From assembly GCA_027596035.1 (NCBI GenBank), contig JADGJA010000528.1:1-15887 (forward strand): a stretch of 15,887 bases of DNA. Reading direction: 5' to 3'. The translations under genes were made by a program, and so were the position numbers. This stretch comes from Thoreauomyces humboldtii. Its lineage: Eukaryota > Chytridiomycota > Chytridiomycetes > Spizellomycetales > Powellomycetaceae. Under the pieces are notes generated by a model. The model worked only from the letters and a program-made list of their open reading frames with translations. It was not told where the DNA came from and ran no database searches. Of the stretch, positions 1 through 9,139 are shown in pieces (positions within the stretch are counted from its first letter, which is position 1; the number at the start of each line of letters is the position of its first letter).

Positions 1-328
1 CCCCCCCTACGGTGGTTTTGATCTTTTCTTTTTTTATTTTATTTGATTTCTAGTCGGTGACTTGCGTAGCATGTTGCTGACAAGCTCCGCTACTTGTAAC
101 CGTAGGGTCCTAAAAAAAGAACGCGTGAAGCAGCGCGCGTCCCCCTTTGCCGCCCGCTGCCAGGCCGCCTGCCCGCTTCGCTGTTGCCTCCGCCTCTGTC
201 CGTTGCGTGTACAACGCATGTGCCGTTGCTCGTGCCTCGCTCCATTCACTATCTCTCGGTTACTGCTTTCTTCTTGCTCTACTCTCGCACGCAGCGCCTG
301 TAGTAATAACCTCATATCACGGCGGTAA
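1..328 (+). promoter_or_regulatory. Upstream region of the first gene
   Basis: No convincing coding sequence is seen. The window opens with a run of seven C, followed by a T-rich tract at about 22-50 that ends in TTTCTAG (AG at 52-53). That tract looks like a 3' splice site, so a 5'UTR intron or an upstream exon outside the window is possible. Positions about 140-300 are C/T-rich, as is common upstream of fungal start codons. The first ATG of the next gene is at 329, in the context GGTAAATG. Confidence 0.4.
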
Positions 329-1368
329 ATGAACGCAGCAGCAGCTTCTCCCGCCTACGAGCCATACGGGATCCTGCAGGAGACGGTCGCGAAACGAGTG
401 CGATCCGTCCTCGCACCTTTCCTTCGAAAAAACAAGCAGCAGCAGCAGCTCTCATCCCAGAAGAGCAAATCCCACGAGACCAGGAGAAGCATACCCGGAG
501 GAAGGGCGACCCTGGACGAGGAGAGCGAAGTAGAGGACAACGGCAGCGAGGACGACGAACCCCAAGAAGGCTACGTCGGGCTGGCCGCAGAAGAACCGGA
601 TGGGCTGGAGTGGGAGCACGAGGTACAGCTTTCTTCCTTTCGTCCGCGTCGTTCGTGTCCCAGCCCGCACCTCTCACTTTCTTGGTTATTCTTTCACCAT
701 CTTCATAGGAAAACCCGTTGGCACCTGATGAACCTCTGGTGGCCTTCCGAAACCTCTCCGTCGACCTGATTCCCACCCCCCATGACGCCGAAACCACCCT
801 GGCTGCGGCCGCCCTCCCCCACCACGGCATTCCGTCAGCGGACCAGGACCTTCCCCTCTCGTCCCCGCATCGTCGCGACGACCACGAGAACGTTCTTCTC
901 GCCACGCTCGAGCAGCTGGACGCAGAGTTCTCTGGGGAGCTAGCAAAGTCCCGCATGCGTGTCGAACTGCAGCAAAAGTACATGACCAGGCGGCACGCCT
1001 CGGGCGAGGGGGCCGATCCAGGGAGAGATCTCGTCGCCGTCCTGCTAGACATGATCAAAGGGATGCGCGGAGAAGACAGGTCGGGGGAAGAGCACATTCC
1101 TGGGGAAGTGGAGGAAGGGAGGGACGAGGGGGAGGACGAGCGGGAGGAAGAGGGGCCAGACGACCACTTCCGCACGCACGGCCACGGGACAGGCGGATTT
1201 GAGGGCCTGGAAGCTACTCGAATCCTGCTGGGCCGCTTGCAACGGAACCTCGACAGGTCGCCCGAGGCAGTGACGCCTCTCCTTAACCTAAATGCACGTG
1301 CTGCTCCCGAGTTCTCGCGGTTCATGCCGACGACCGTGCCGAGTTTTGGGATGAGCTTCGAAGAGTGA
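329..1368 (+). CDS. Uncharacterised acidic protein, two exons
   Basis: Exons 329-622 and 709-1368 are joined across an 86-nt intron (GTACAG donor, TTCATAG acceptor) and encode 317 residues. The join keeps frame exactly between GLEWEHE and ENPLAP. I do not recognise the family. Visible features are a basic N-terminal segment ending in a Q run (about residues 20-40), an acidic E/D-rich stretch (about 60-98), a helix-rich middle (LLATLEQLDAEF and following), and a second E/D/G-rich low-complexity stretch (about 225-255). The C-terminus (FMPTTVPSFGMSFEE) is more ordered in composition. No signal peptide or membrane segment is seen. The whole minus strand here is also open because the gene is GC-rich; I take the plus strand as real because of the clean intron and the protein-like composition. 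Exon structure is fairly sure; function is unknown. Confidence 0.6.
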
Positions 1369-1629
1369 GAAAGACGGAAACTTCGTGACAGCATCACTTT
1401 AGATCGATCTCAATCAAGATAAGAGACTTTGGACTTTGGACCCTTGGACTTGCGGGAAGGGCTGTCGAAAAAGACAGCCAAGACTTTGGACTCCAAGGAT
1501 CTTGCGCCCAGGAAATAGTAGCTGACCATAAGAGAGGGCATGAAAGAACGAGATCCAGCAGTGCTTGTTTTATTCGGCGGTATTTCTCCTCGTCTGTCTG
1601 ACGCAGACGAAGAAAGCTCGTCTACACTC
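1369..1629. other. Convergent 3' intergenic stretch with short direct repeats
   Basis: This 261-bp gap lies between two tail-to-tail genes. At 1425-1495 it contains several copies of the short word ACTTTGGAC or close variants (GACTTTGGACTTTGGACCC, then GACTTTGGACTCC). No gene is seen. Confidence 0.4.
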
Positions 1630-2781
1630 TTATAAATGCAGCCGATGTGTAAAGTTTGTAGCTGGCGACAACCCATTCAAGAATGTGCCGAGGTGATCTA
1701 CGTAACCGAACAAGAAAACGATCAGCAGATGCGGCGTGAGCAAACCAGCCCCACTGTTCGTACCGGCGCCGGTGCGGAGCGTAGCAGCCTTCGTCGGCCC
1801 CCTAGCCCAGGCCGGTACTCCAGTGCTTGCTCTGGATCCCCTGACGTATATACTCGAGTTGGTCATAATCTCCGCCTCGTTTGCTCCGTACGATTCCCCA
1901 TAATCCAGCTGATAGCTACTTCGCATGAGCCGCCGATCGTAATGTTGGTAGACTGCTGGTCGACGCGGCGGGGGCTGCGCAACGAAGCAAGAGTCAGCGG
2001 ATCTCGGGAATTGAATGCTGAAGCGAAGGACTGCAGGATCGTGATGAGCTTTGGGATATTGAGCAGTGTAAGGCGCCCAGCTCCCTTCCGTTCTGCATCC
2101 CGGCTGAAGCCACGGTCCAGGGATGGAAGACTGCAACCCGGCCGGACGATCGAAGTGCCGATGATCTTCGCTTGTATCAACAGTGTCCGGCAATTTGTGA
2201 TGGTGTCCGGGAAGAAGTATCGGCAAGATTGGAGTGGCCGAGGCCGCCATGTGATCATCAGGCACTCCCAGTCGAAACTCATGGCTGGTGACGGAAGACG
2301 TCCGGTGGGGCTGTCCTACGTCGTAATGCCAGTTCGGAAAGGTTACTCCTCGGTATGGTTGCTCGCCCGGGATTTCTTGCTCGAGCTCATGTCGGTCTTT
2401 CAAGCCAGCACTAACGTGACCCAAGCGGCCCGTTGATCGTTTTACGAAAGAAACAAGTCCGCTGTCCGAAATTCGGGGGAGAAGACCGGTGCCTGGTTGA
2501 GGTGGGGGCTCTGTCGTCAAAGAAAATGCTTCGTGAGGAAGGACGATCCCGGCCGCTCTCATAGCCTTGTGAGAGTCGATATCCCTCCGATGATACGACT
2601 TTGCCCAAGCGTTCTCGTGCGTAATCCCGGCTGAATATGTGACGCAAGAGTATGAGTTGCGCATACGTGACTCAATCGTTTTTGGCTTTCCCTTACGTGG
2701 GAACGAATCATATCGCGGAATGTGCACGGTTCGTTGACTACGACCATCCTTAAGCGGCCCTTGCGAGTTTATGGTAGTCAT
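1630..2781 (-). CDS. Uncharacterised single-exon ORF, His/Pro/Tyr/Arg-rich
   Basis: This is an uninterrupted minus-strand frame of 383 codons from the ATG at 2781 (MTTINSQGPL) to the stop at 1630. The frame stays open to 2802, but the codon there is TTG. At about 52% GC, a stop-free run this long is unlikely by chance. The protein is rich in His, Pro, Tyr, Arg and Ser, with patches such as LLPGHHHKLPD and QPPPRRPAVYQHYDRR. It has no recognisable domain and looks mostly disordered. A short hydrophobic patch (HLLIVFLFGYV) lies near the C-terminus. A codon-aligned plus-strand frame (1636-2436) is also open, which weakens the case. It is divergent from the polymerase gene and convergent with the first gene. 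Unidentified; it could be a lineage-specific protein or a chance ORF. Confidence 0.4.
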   Translation of the reverse strand: MTTINSQGPLKDGRSQRTVHIPRYDSFPRKGKPKTIESRMRNSYSCVTYSAGITHENAWAKSYHRRDIDSHKAMRAAGIVLPHEAFSLTTEPPPQPGTGLLPRISDSGLVSFVKRSTGRLGHVSAGLKDRHELEQEIPGEQPYRGVTFPNWHYDVGQPHRTSSVTSHEFRLGVPDDHMAASATPILPILLPGHHHKLPDTVDTSEDHRHFDRPAGLQSSIPGPWLQPGCRTEGSWAPYTAQYPKAHHDPAVLRFSIQFPRSADSCFVAQPPPRRPAVYQHYDRRLMRSSYQLDYGESYGANEAEIMTNSSIYVRGSRASTGVPAWARGPTKAATLRTGAGTNSGAGLLTPHLLIVFLFGYVDHLGTFLNGLSPATNFTHRLHL

Positions 2782-3246
2782 TGCGAGGAGGTATAGATGC
2801 AAGCCAGAGCCGAAGTAGGAGACCGCAGGCGAGACGTGCGCTGCTAAGACGACAGCACTGAGCGAGCCTCGTGTGCCGAGGTGCCAGAGTGGAACTCGGT
2901 AGACGAGCTCTGCCCAGAACGTGGCAATACTTCATGATCCACGCAGGCGCCTCGACAGGCGTGCGATACAGTGAGCATCGCGCGGGATATTCGGCGTGGC
3001 GCTCGGTGTCGATCCAGGACTTACAACGGAAAAGCCCGACTGGACCTCTCGAGGAAGCCCGGACATATACCGGGACGGAAGGAGGAAGGGTCGGAGTTCT
3101 GTGGTGTGTCGTCAGTCGTCAGCCAAGTCGTCAGGGGCTTTGCTGCCGAAGGCTCTGTCTGTGGTCTGTGGCTTTGCTCTGGCTTCTGCACCTTCGTGCA
3201 CCTTCGGCTCTCACATCTGCTCTGAACACCTTGCACTTTCAAAACA
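2782..3246. promoter_or_regulatory. Divergent promoter region of the 1630-2781 ORF and the polymerase gene
   Basis: This 465-bp gap lies between two outward-facing starts. Three copies of GTCGTCAG sit at 3108-3115, 3115-3122 and 3127-3134. A 10-bp tandem TGCACCTTCG follows at about 3187-3206. The last 60 nt before the polymerase ATG are pyrimidine-rich, as in many fungal 5' leaders. Small ORFs here have no family resemblance and are left out. Confidence 0.4.
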
Positions 3247-5133
3247 ATGTCTCTCTCCACACTGCCAAAGGAGCCGAGAGCAATTATTGAGCTAGACCTT
3301 GACTACTGTACGTCGTCGTCGTCGATTACGAAAAGTGGGGGGACTGGAAGAAACTCTTGACAAACCCACAATTTGCTGTTTACAAGTTTACGCTCAGTTG
3401 CACGAAACCGAGGACAGGTCCCTCAAAGACAAGCCCGTTGCCATTAAACAGAAGAATATAGTAGTAACTTGCAACTACGTCGCTCGCTCGTATGGTATCG
3501 GAAAACTCGCGTTGCTGGCTGATGCGCTTTCCCTGTGGTAGGGCAAGTGTACAGAGATGGCGCTATGCACGTTCCTGACCCCGGGTTTCATTTTCCTTGG
3601 AATCAAAGTCCCGAGCTTGTGATCATCGATGGATCGGATATCACACCGTATCGCCGGGCATCTCGCCGGATTTTTGATCTCGTCAAAACGCTCTTGAACG
3701 GCGGAGACCCGGACGACATCGAGCAGCCTTGGAAAGCCAATGTCAGTCGTTTAGGAATGGACGAGCTGTTTATCGATGCAACAGCATTGATTGGGGAACA
3801 TCTAGAAAAATTTCTGCCTCACGCATCCGGGGATATCTCATTCGACCTTCCAGGAGGCGAAGCCTTCACGTATCCTCCGGGACAGTTTGTCGGGAAGTGT
3901 TTGGGAACGGAGTGGGAGGACCCTCGCTTCGCGATGCACGCCCACTATCTTCGGGTTGCCACGCATCTTGCGTCCTTCTTGAGAGCACGCATTGGCGAAA
4001 TCCTTGGATTCACAACATCTGCCGGAATTGCGCACTCAAAATTGACCGCTAAACTCGCAGCTGCGGTCGAGAAGCCCAACGGGCAAACGTGTTGGTTGGC
4101 TGGCCCTGAAGCAGACATATATTTTGGGTCATTGGGACTGAGAAAGATCCCTGGTATAGGACGCCGAAGCAGAAATACGCTCGAAGCGGAAATTGAACGT
4201 GGCCTTCTGGAACAGGAGGCCGGAAAGGCCACGGAAAACGTCCGCGAATATGGCATGCTGGCATGCGACTTGGACGGAAATGCCGCACCTACTGTCACGG
4301 ACCCATCGATGGCCACCCGAGCAACATACAACGTTGATACCTGCCGCAAACTCCTCTCTTTGAGCTCATTACAGGAGCTCTTTGAAGGTAGCACCGCTCT
4401 GCAAATCCATCAGCTCCTCTACGGCCACGACGAATCCCCGGTGATTCCGTCCCGCCAACCCGCGCAGATTAGTATTGAGGACTCGTTTCCTCATTGCAGA
4501 ACCTTGAGGGAGATGCAAGCACGCCTTCTGGATTTGGCTTCCGCGTTCTTGACCCGCCTTGAGGAGGAAGAATGGCATTCAGCGGAAACTGGCAAGGCGG
4601 GGACATGGCGCAGGATTGCTCGAACCTTGCGCTTGACAATACGTCTCCGACAAGCGGGAAACGTCAAAGCTCACAGTGATGACAAAATTAGTGCTTCGGT
4701 GTCCATGCCCGTTCAAGTATTCGACGTGACCAGGGAGATAAAAGTACGTGCAAGGTCCTTAGTTGACGATCAGTTGATGGGAATGGCGCGGAAACTCTGC
4801 TCGGCAGCGTTTGATTGCACTCTGATCAACATATGCGCGACGGGTTGGATAAAAGGAAAGATCGAACGGGACATTCGAGGTTTCTTTCAACCTGCGGACG
4901 TTGTCGCTAGTAAGAGTAGCACATCCGAAACTGTCGTTGAGTCGCAAACGGCGTCTGGCCCCCAAAGGGTGGTCTCGGATTCGGAGCCCGCCTGGAAAAA
5001 GCGCAAAGAGAACCCTTTGACAAGGCTATGGCAACGCCAAAGCGTAGCAGAAGAATCTTTCGCTTGTCCTCAGTGTGCGCAGTCCATCACTGCAAAGACG
5101 GTTGAAGCTCATTTCTTGCAACACGGGATGTAA
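3247..5133 (+). CDS. POLI: DNA polymerase iota (Y-family translesion polymerase)
   Basis: Exons 3247-3307, 3387-3537 and 3609-5133 (introns 79 and 71 nt) encode 578 residues. The enzyme inserts nucleotides opposite damaged bases during translesion synthesis in the nucleus. The first metal-binding motif DLDYFYAQ (D17) is rebuilt exactly across intron 1, and CPELVIIDG across intron 2. The second motif RLGMDELFIDAT supplies D122 and E123 and resembles iota (LGFDENFVD) more than eta (SIDEAYVD). Then come the fingers/thumb motif AGIAHSKLTAKLA (208-220), the helix-hairpin-helix IPGIG (251-255) and the little-finger start SIEDSF. The tail holds a non-canonical PCNA-binding-like IRGFFQP (493-499), a basic KKRK (534-537) and a C2H2 zinc finger C557/C560/H572/H576, like the ubiquitin-binding UBZ of eta-type polymerases. 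The 33-bp gap to the ALY gene implies overlapping 3'UTRs. Iota versus a divergent eta is the only real doubt. Confidence 0.9.
3308..3324 (+). repeat. Short GTC repeat inside polymerase intron 1
   Basis: Directly after the GTAC donor, intron 1 of the polymerase gene carries four tandem copies of CGT/GTC. It is a minor microsatellite and may vary in length between strains without changing the protein. Confidence 0.5.
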
Positions 5134-5166
5134 AATCTGTAGATTCCTCGAACTGACAAGTCTGAA

Positions 5167-6435
5167 TCAAACGGTCACCGAAAAGGTGGTGCCGCTGCTG
5201 CCGCGTGTCTTAGTCTTCGCCCCCACGCGACTAAACACGTTTCTGCCCGCCGCAGCTGTCGGCGAAGCGCCACTTCCGATCGCGGATGTCTGCCGACTGA
5301 AAAGACTTGCGGAAGGTGCTGTACCCGAGGACGCGATCCTGTCAGAATACAGGCTCCCGGAGGCTTTTGGAGGTGCAGCTCGTCTGGGTCGTAATGATGA
5401 GTACTCAACACAAACGGATCATGGCAAGAGGCAGAAAGCGCTTACATTTGAGCCTCCCGCGGTGGAGCGCTAGCCGCGGCTCCAGCAATAGAAAGCCCCG
5501 CCTCAGTGACGTTCAGAATTTTTCCTACAAAACGTTGCAATTAGCTTCCGCAATACGGCGTTGACCAAAAACCGTCTCACCATCCGCAGTCTGTCCGTTG
5601 AGCTCCTTAATGGCCTGCTGAACCGCGCCAGGCTTGTCGAACAACGTCTTACACGTGCCGGTGGAGCGACCACTCATATCATACTCGATCTGACATTCGA
5701 GCACCTTTCCATAGCGAGCCATGACCACCTGCATAAGCACACTTAATAAATAACCTAGTTCCTTGACGCGGAGCAGAGTCATACCTTCATATCCTCAGAT
5801 GTAGCAGCCGGATGCAAATTCTTCACCAGGACTGCTGTGGATCCTTTGTTTGCAGCCCCGCGGATGCTTATAGGCGTAGCGTTCCTCGTTTTGTCGTTGC
5901 GAAGCGACGTGGGTCCCAGTCGATCTATCATCATCCCACCGGCTCCGCCCGTTCCAGCCTGCGTGATTCGCGGAGTTCCAAGGGAGGTCCGCATATCAAC
6001 ACCACGCTGGGCGGATTGCCCAAGGGTGGTGCGCATATCAACACTTTTGTTGAGCTGCTTGCGCAAATCACCCTTCCCCGCGCCAACTTTCGTCACGCCA
6101 CCATTGCTCTTTGCACCCGGATAAAGGTCATGAGACCACTTTCCATTTGCATCCCCGGCCTTATGGGGTTTTGGTTTCTGCAGGCATGAAATACATCTCG
6201 TCGGTAAAGCTGAGGATGTGGCTCGGAACCACACTTCCATATGGACCCACCTGGTATGGCGCGGCGCGGGCTGTACCCTTCTTCTTCGAAAATGAACCGT
6301 GGCGCTGTCGCTGTCCCTTGTTTGTGGTGATGATATCATCCAACGACTAGCGGAACGAAAAGCTCCGAGGTCAAGATCTCGTGCGTGCCGGTCCCTTGCA
6401 AGTGAGAGCCTTACCAGGTCCATTTTGTCACTCAT
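5167..6435 (-). CDS. YRA1: ALY/REF (Yra1) mRNA export adaptor
   Basis: Six exons: 6415-6435, 6251-6346, 5785-6177, 5581-5728, 5446-5524 and 5167-5383 (introns 68, 73, 56, 56, 62 nt); 317 residues. The protein couples spliced mRNA to the export receptor as part of TREX in the nucleus. The N-terminus MSDKMDLSLDDIITTN, rebuilt across intron 1, is the UAP56/Sub2-binding motif. Next comes ARAAPYQKPKP leading to GKWSHDLYPG, the conserved W-x-HD block (52-60). Two copies of VDMRT(T/S)LG lie at 85-92 and 99-106. An RRM spans about 152-226, from TAVLVKNLHP to ELNGQTADGKILNVTEA; the last strand appears only after splicing intron 4. The tail is Ser/Ala/Gly-rich with NVFSRVGAKTKTRG, as in other fungal Yra1 proteins. 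No clear second Sub2-binding motif is seen at the C-terminus. The last two exons are supported by splice signals and composition, less by conservation. Confidence 0.87.
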
Positions 6436-7527
<1,092 letters not shown>

Positions 7528-7704
7528 CTCGAACTCCATGGGTCGCGTAATCAAGGGATAAGCCTTGGACCAAGATGTAATCGTATCGGTTTGTTCCAAT
7601 GTCAGGAACCTCAGTTTACCGTCCTCGTCATTTGGGAGTCAAGCGAGCTCATCTCAAATTCCCTGCGTCCGTCACGCAGCGTTCTTCGCAAGTGCTGCGG
7701 TCGG

Positions 7705-7725
7705 AACCCCACGAGAGGTGGGGTT
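7705..7725. other. Perfect 8-bp hairpin downstream of the Oca1-like gene
   Basis: AACCCCAC (7705-7712) pairs with GTGGGGTT (7718-7725) around the loop GAGAG. It starts 178 nt after the phosphatase stop codon, so it could sit in the 3'UTR or act near transcript end formation. Its function is unknown. Confidence 0.45.
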
Positions 7726-7931
7726 TGGTGATGATGCGGATGGATTGGCCGTGCATATACAGCATGGAGGCAATGACTGAGGAAATGTGGCCTTTCACGG
7801 AGGGTTTCTACAATTGTACCCTGGCTTTGACTGCGCGCGAGGTTCTCGAACGGTTGCGCGACCGATCGCGTCGATTAAGTTTCAGCTGTAAATTCAACCG
7901 GGGCCTACCCCTTACACCCGCTATATACAAG

Positions 7932-8403
7932 TACTCGTGCCCATTCTTTTCGCGAGGCGAACGATCGGGCCCTCCTCACAGGATTGGTGGCGGCCCGGCC
8001 AAAGCAAGTCTCCAAGGAGCAGGGAACAACCTCAGCCACCGCACGGAGCAGGGAAAATGACGAGAGAGTAGTGATGCAGACTAATCCGCAGGTCACTTCA
8101 CCAGCACGCAAAGTCCCTAGAGGCAGTGGGAAGAGAGTGTTTGCTCGCTCAGACGGCTCCTCCACCCTTGTCCTTGCTCCTGTCTTTGTCTCCTCCTTGT
8201 TCCCCGCTTGTCCCTTGTTTCCTGGCAACTGAGCAGGCTAGCCAAATGGTGGGGATTGTGCGGGGTAAATGGTCGAGATCTTGAGGAAAAGGAAGGTCAG
8301 GGAGAGGAGTCCGAGCAATGGCGTTGAAGTGAACAAATGGCGTTGGCGGCACTCTGTGAGGAGGGCCCGATCGTTCGCCTCGCGAAAAGAATGGGCACGA
8401 GTA
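7932..8403. repeat. Perfect 50-bp inverted repeat with 372-bp spacer
   Basis: Positions 7932-7981 (beginning TACTCGTGCCCATTC, ending CCCTCCTCACAG) are the exact reverse complement of 8354-8403. Identity stops abruptly at both ends. The 472-bp unit has no obvious target-site duplication: the bases outside the arms are ACAAG on the left and GGACT on the right. The spacer holds no recognisable transposase. It could be a small non-autonomous inverted-repeat element, a local inverted duplication, or the source of a long hairpin RNA. Confidence 0.85.
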
Positions 8404-8898
8404 GGACTCTTCAATAGTTTCTTTTAATGCCATTCCTCCCGCGGACCCCGCCCCCGACCACGGCCACCATCTTGTCGTAACCAGACTCGTCTCCTCCGCT
8501 TTCCCCACCCGCTGCCCTCGTCCCCTAGCCGTGCCCTGTCCACGTCCCTCTCCACTTGACTCGAAGGAGGCTGTCCAAACCTCGGAAAGGCATGAAGCAG
8601 CCCTGAAAGATCGGAGAGCGTCGTATGACCGAAGAAGCAGTGACATTGGACTGAGCGAATCGGAGGGGAGGCGCAGGGATCTCTGGACTGCCTTCCACAT
8701 GGGTCATCATTTCACATAAAGTCTTGATGATGGTCGGGGACCTCGACCAAACTCGAATAGTCACGCATGAATCGGTCCCCGTCAGCGCTTTTTCGCTTGG
8801 AGGTCTCGGGTCATCATTACATTCGGTGGGGAGACTCCGCCGCGTGGCCACAGTCTGCAGAGAGATGGGTTTGCGGCAAACAATGACGGCTGCCATGT

Positions 8899-9139
8899 AA
8901 GGTCGTCCGTCTCCTTCAAGGCAAAGAGCCCATGCTTTTGACACGTGACAGCGGGAATTGAGTTTTTAGGAGGGTTCTCTCTGAGTCTGAGCCTCCGATA
9001 AGGTGGGGCGGGGGATTTGGCTCCGAGAAAGGAGGAGAGGAGGAGATCTTTCCAGGTCTCTCTCTCTCTTCGCTCCCTCTCTCCCCCACACACACACCAC
9101 GCAACCCTCCATCGTCTTTCTTCCCATCACCACACAAAC
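8899..9139 (+). promoter_or_regulatory. Promoter region of the amino acid transporter
   Basis: A palindromic CACGTG (8942-8947) and a GATAAG (8997-9002) lie 193 and 138 nt before the ATG at 9140. CACGTG is the core bound by bHLH factors. GATAAG is the core bound by fungal GATA factors of nitrogen regulation, which would suit this gene, but a single copy is weak evidence. A pyrimidine tract (9057-9087) followed by a CA repeat (9087-9098) is typical of fungal sequence just upstream of or around a transcription start. Confidence 0.4.

Larger units (their letters stand above)
7528..8898. other. Stretch without a convincing gene
   Basis: About 1.4 kb follow the phosphatase stop. Several open frames overlap on both strands, none recognisable: plus 7599-8060 (153 aa, ATG start), minus 8149-8700 (183 aa, ATG start) and minus 8525-8896 (123 aa from an ATG). 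A pyrimidine-rich tract ending in CCCCTAG at 8528 resembles a 3' splice site on the plus strand, followed by an open frame to 8719. A hairpin lies at 7705-7725 and a 50-bp inverted repeat at 7932-8403. The alternating-strand layout would predict a minus-strand gene here, but I could not build one. Confidence 0.4.

Noticed and set aside
312..1397. 361-codon open frame on the minus strand
   Set aside because: It is a shadow of the GC-rich plus-strand gene, Arg/Ser-rich with no family features, while the plus frame has a clean intron.
1636..2436. 266-codon plus-strand frame
   Set aside because: It is codon-aligned antisense to the longer minus-strand ORF and is probably a shadow, though this is not certain.
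2875..2935. tRNA-like start (GCCGAGGTGCCAGAGTGG)
   Set aside because: No T-loop or pairing acceptor stem follows at a suitable distance.
5075..5473. Open plus-strand frame after the polymerase, at first taken for an extra polymerase exon joined by a 31-nt intron
   Set aside because: It has no ATG, the intron would be too short, and it is antisense to the last two ALY exons, which have good splice signals and fungal Yra1-like composition.
5525..5580. ALY read straight through to a stop at 5525
   Set aside because: That reading destroys the last strand of the RRM. A 56-nt intron with GTGAGA donor, CTAAT branch-like word and TTGTAG acceptor restores ADGKILNVTEA.
8529..8719. Possible plus-strand exon after a strong pyrimidine tract ending in CCCCTAG
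   Set aside because: No upstream exon or donor could be linked to it, and the peptide matches no family I know. It is kept only as a note in the gap description.
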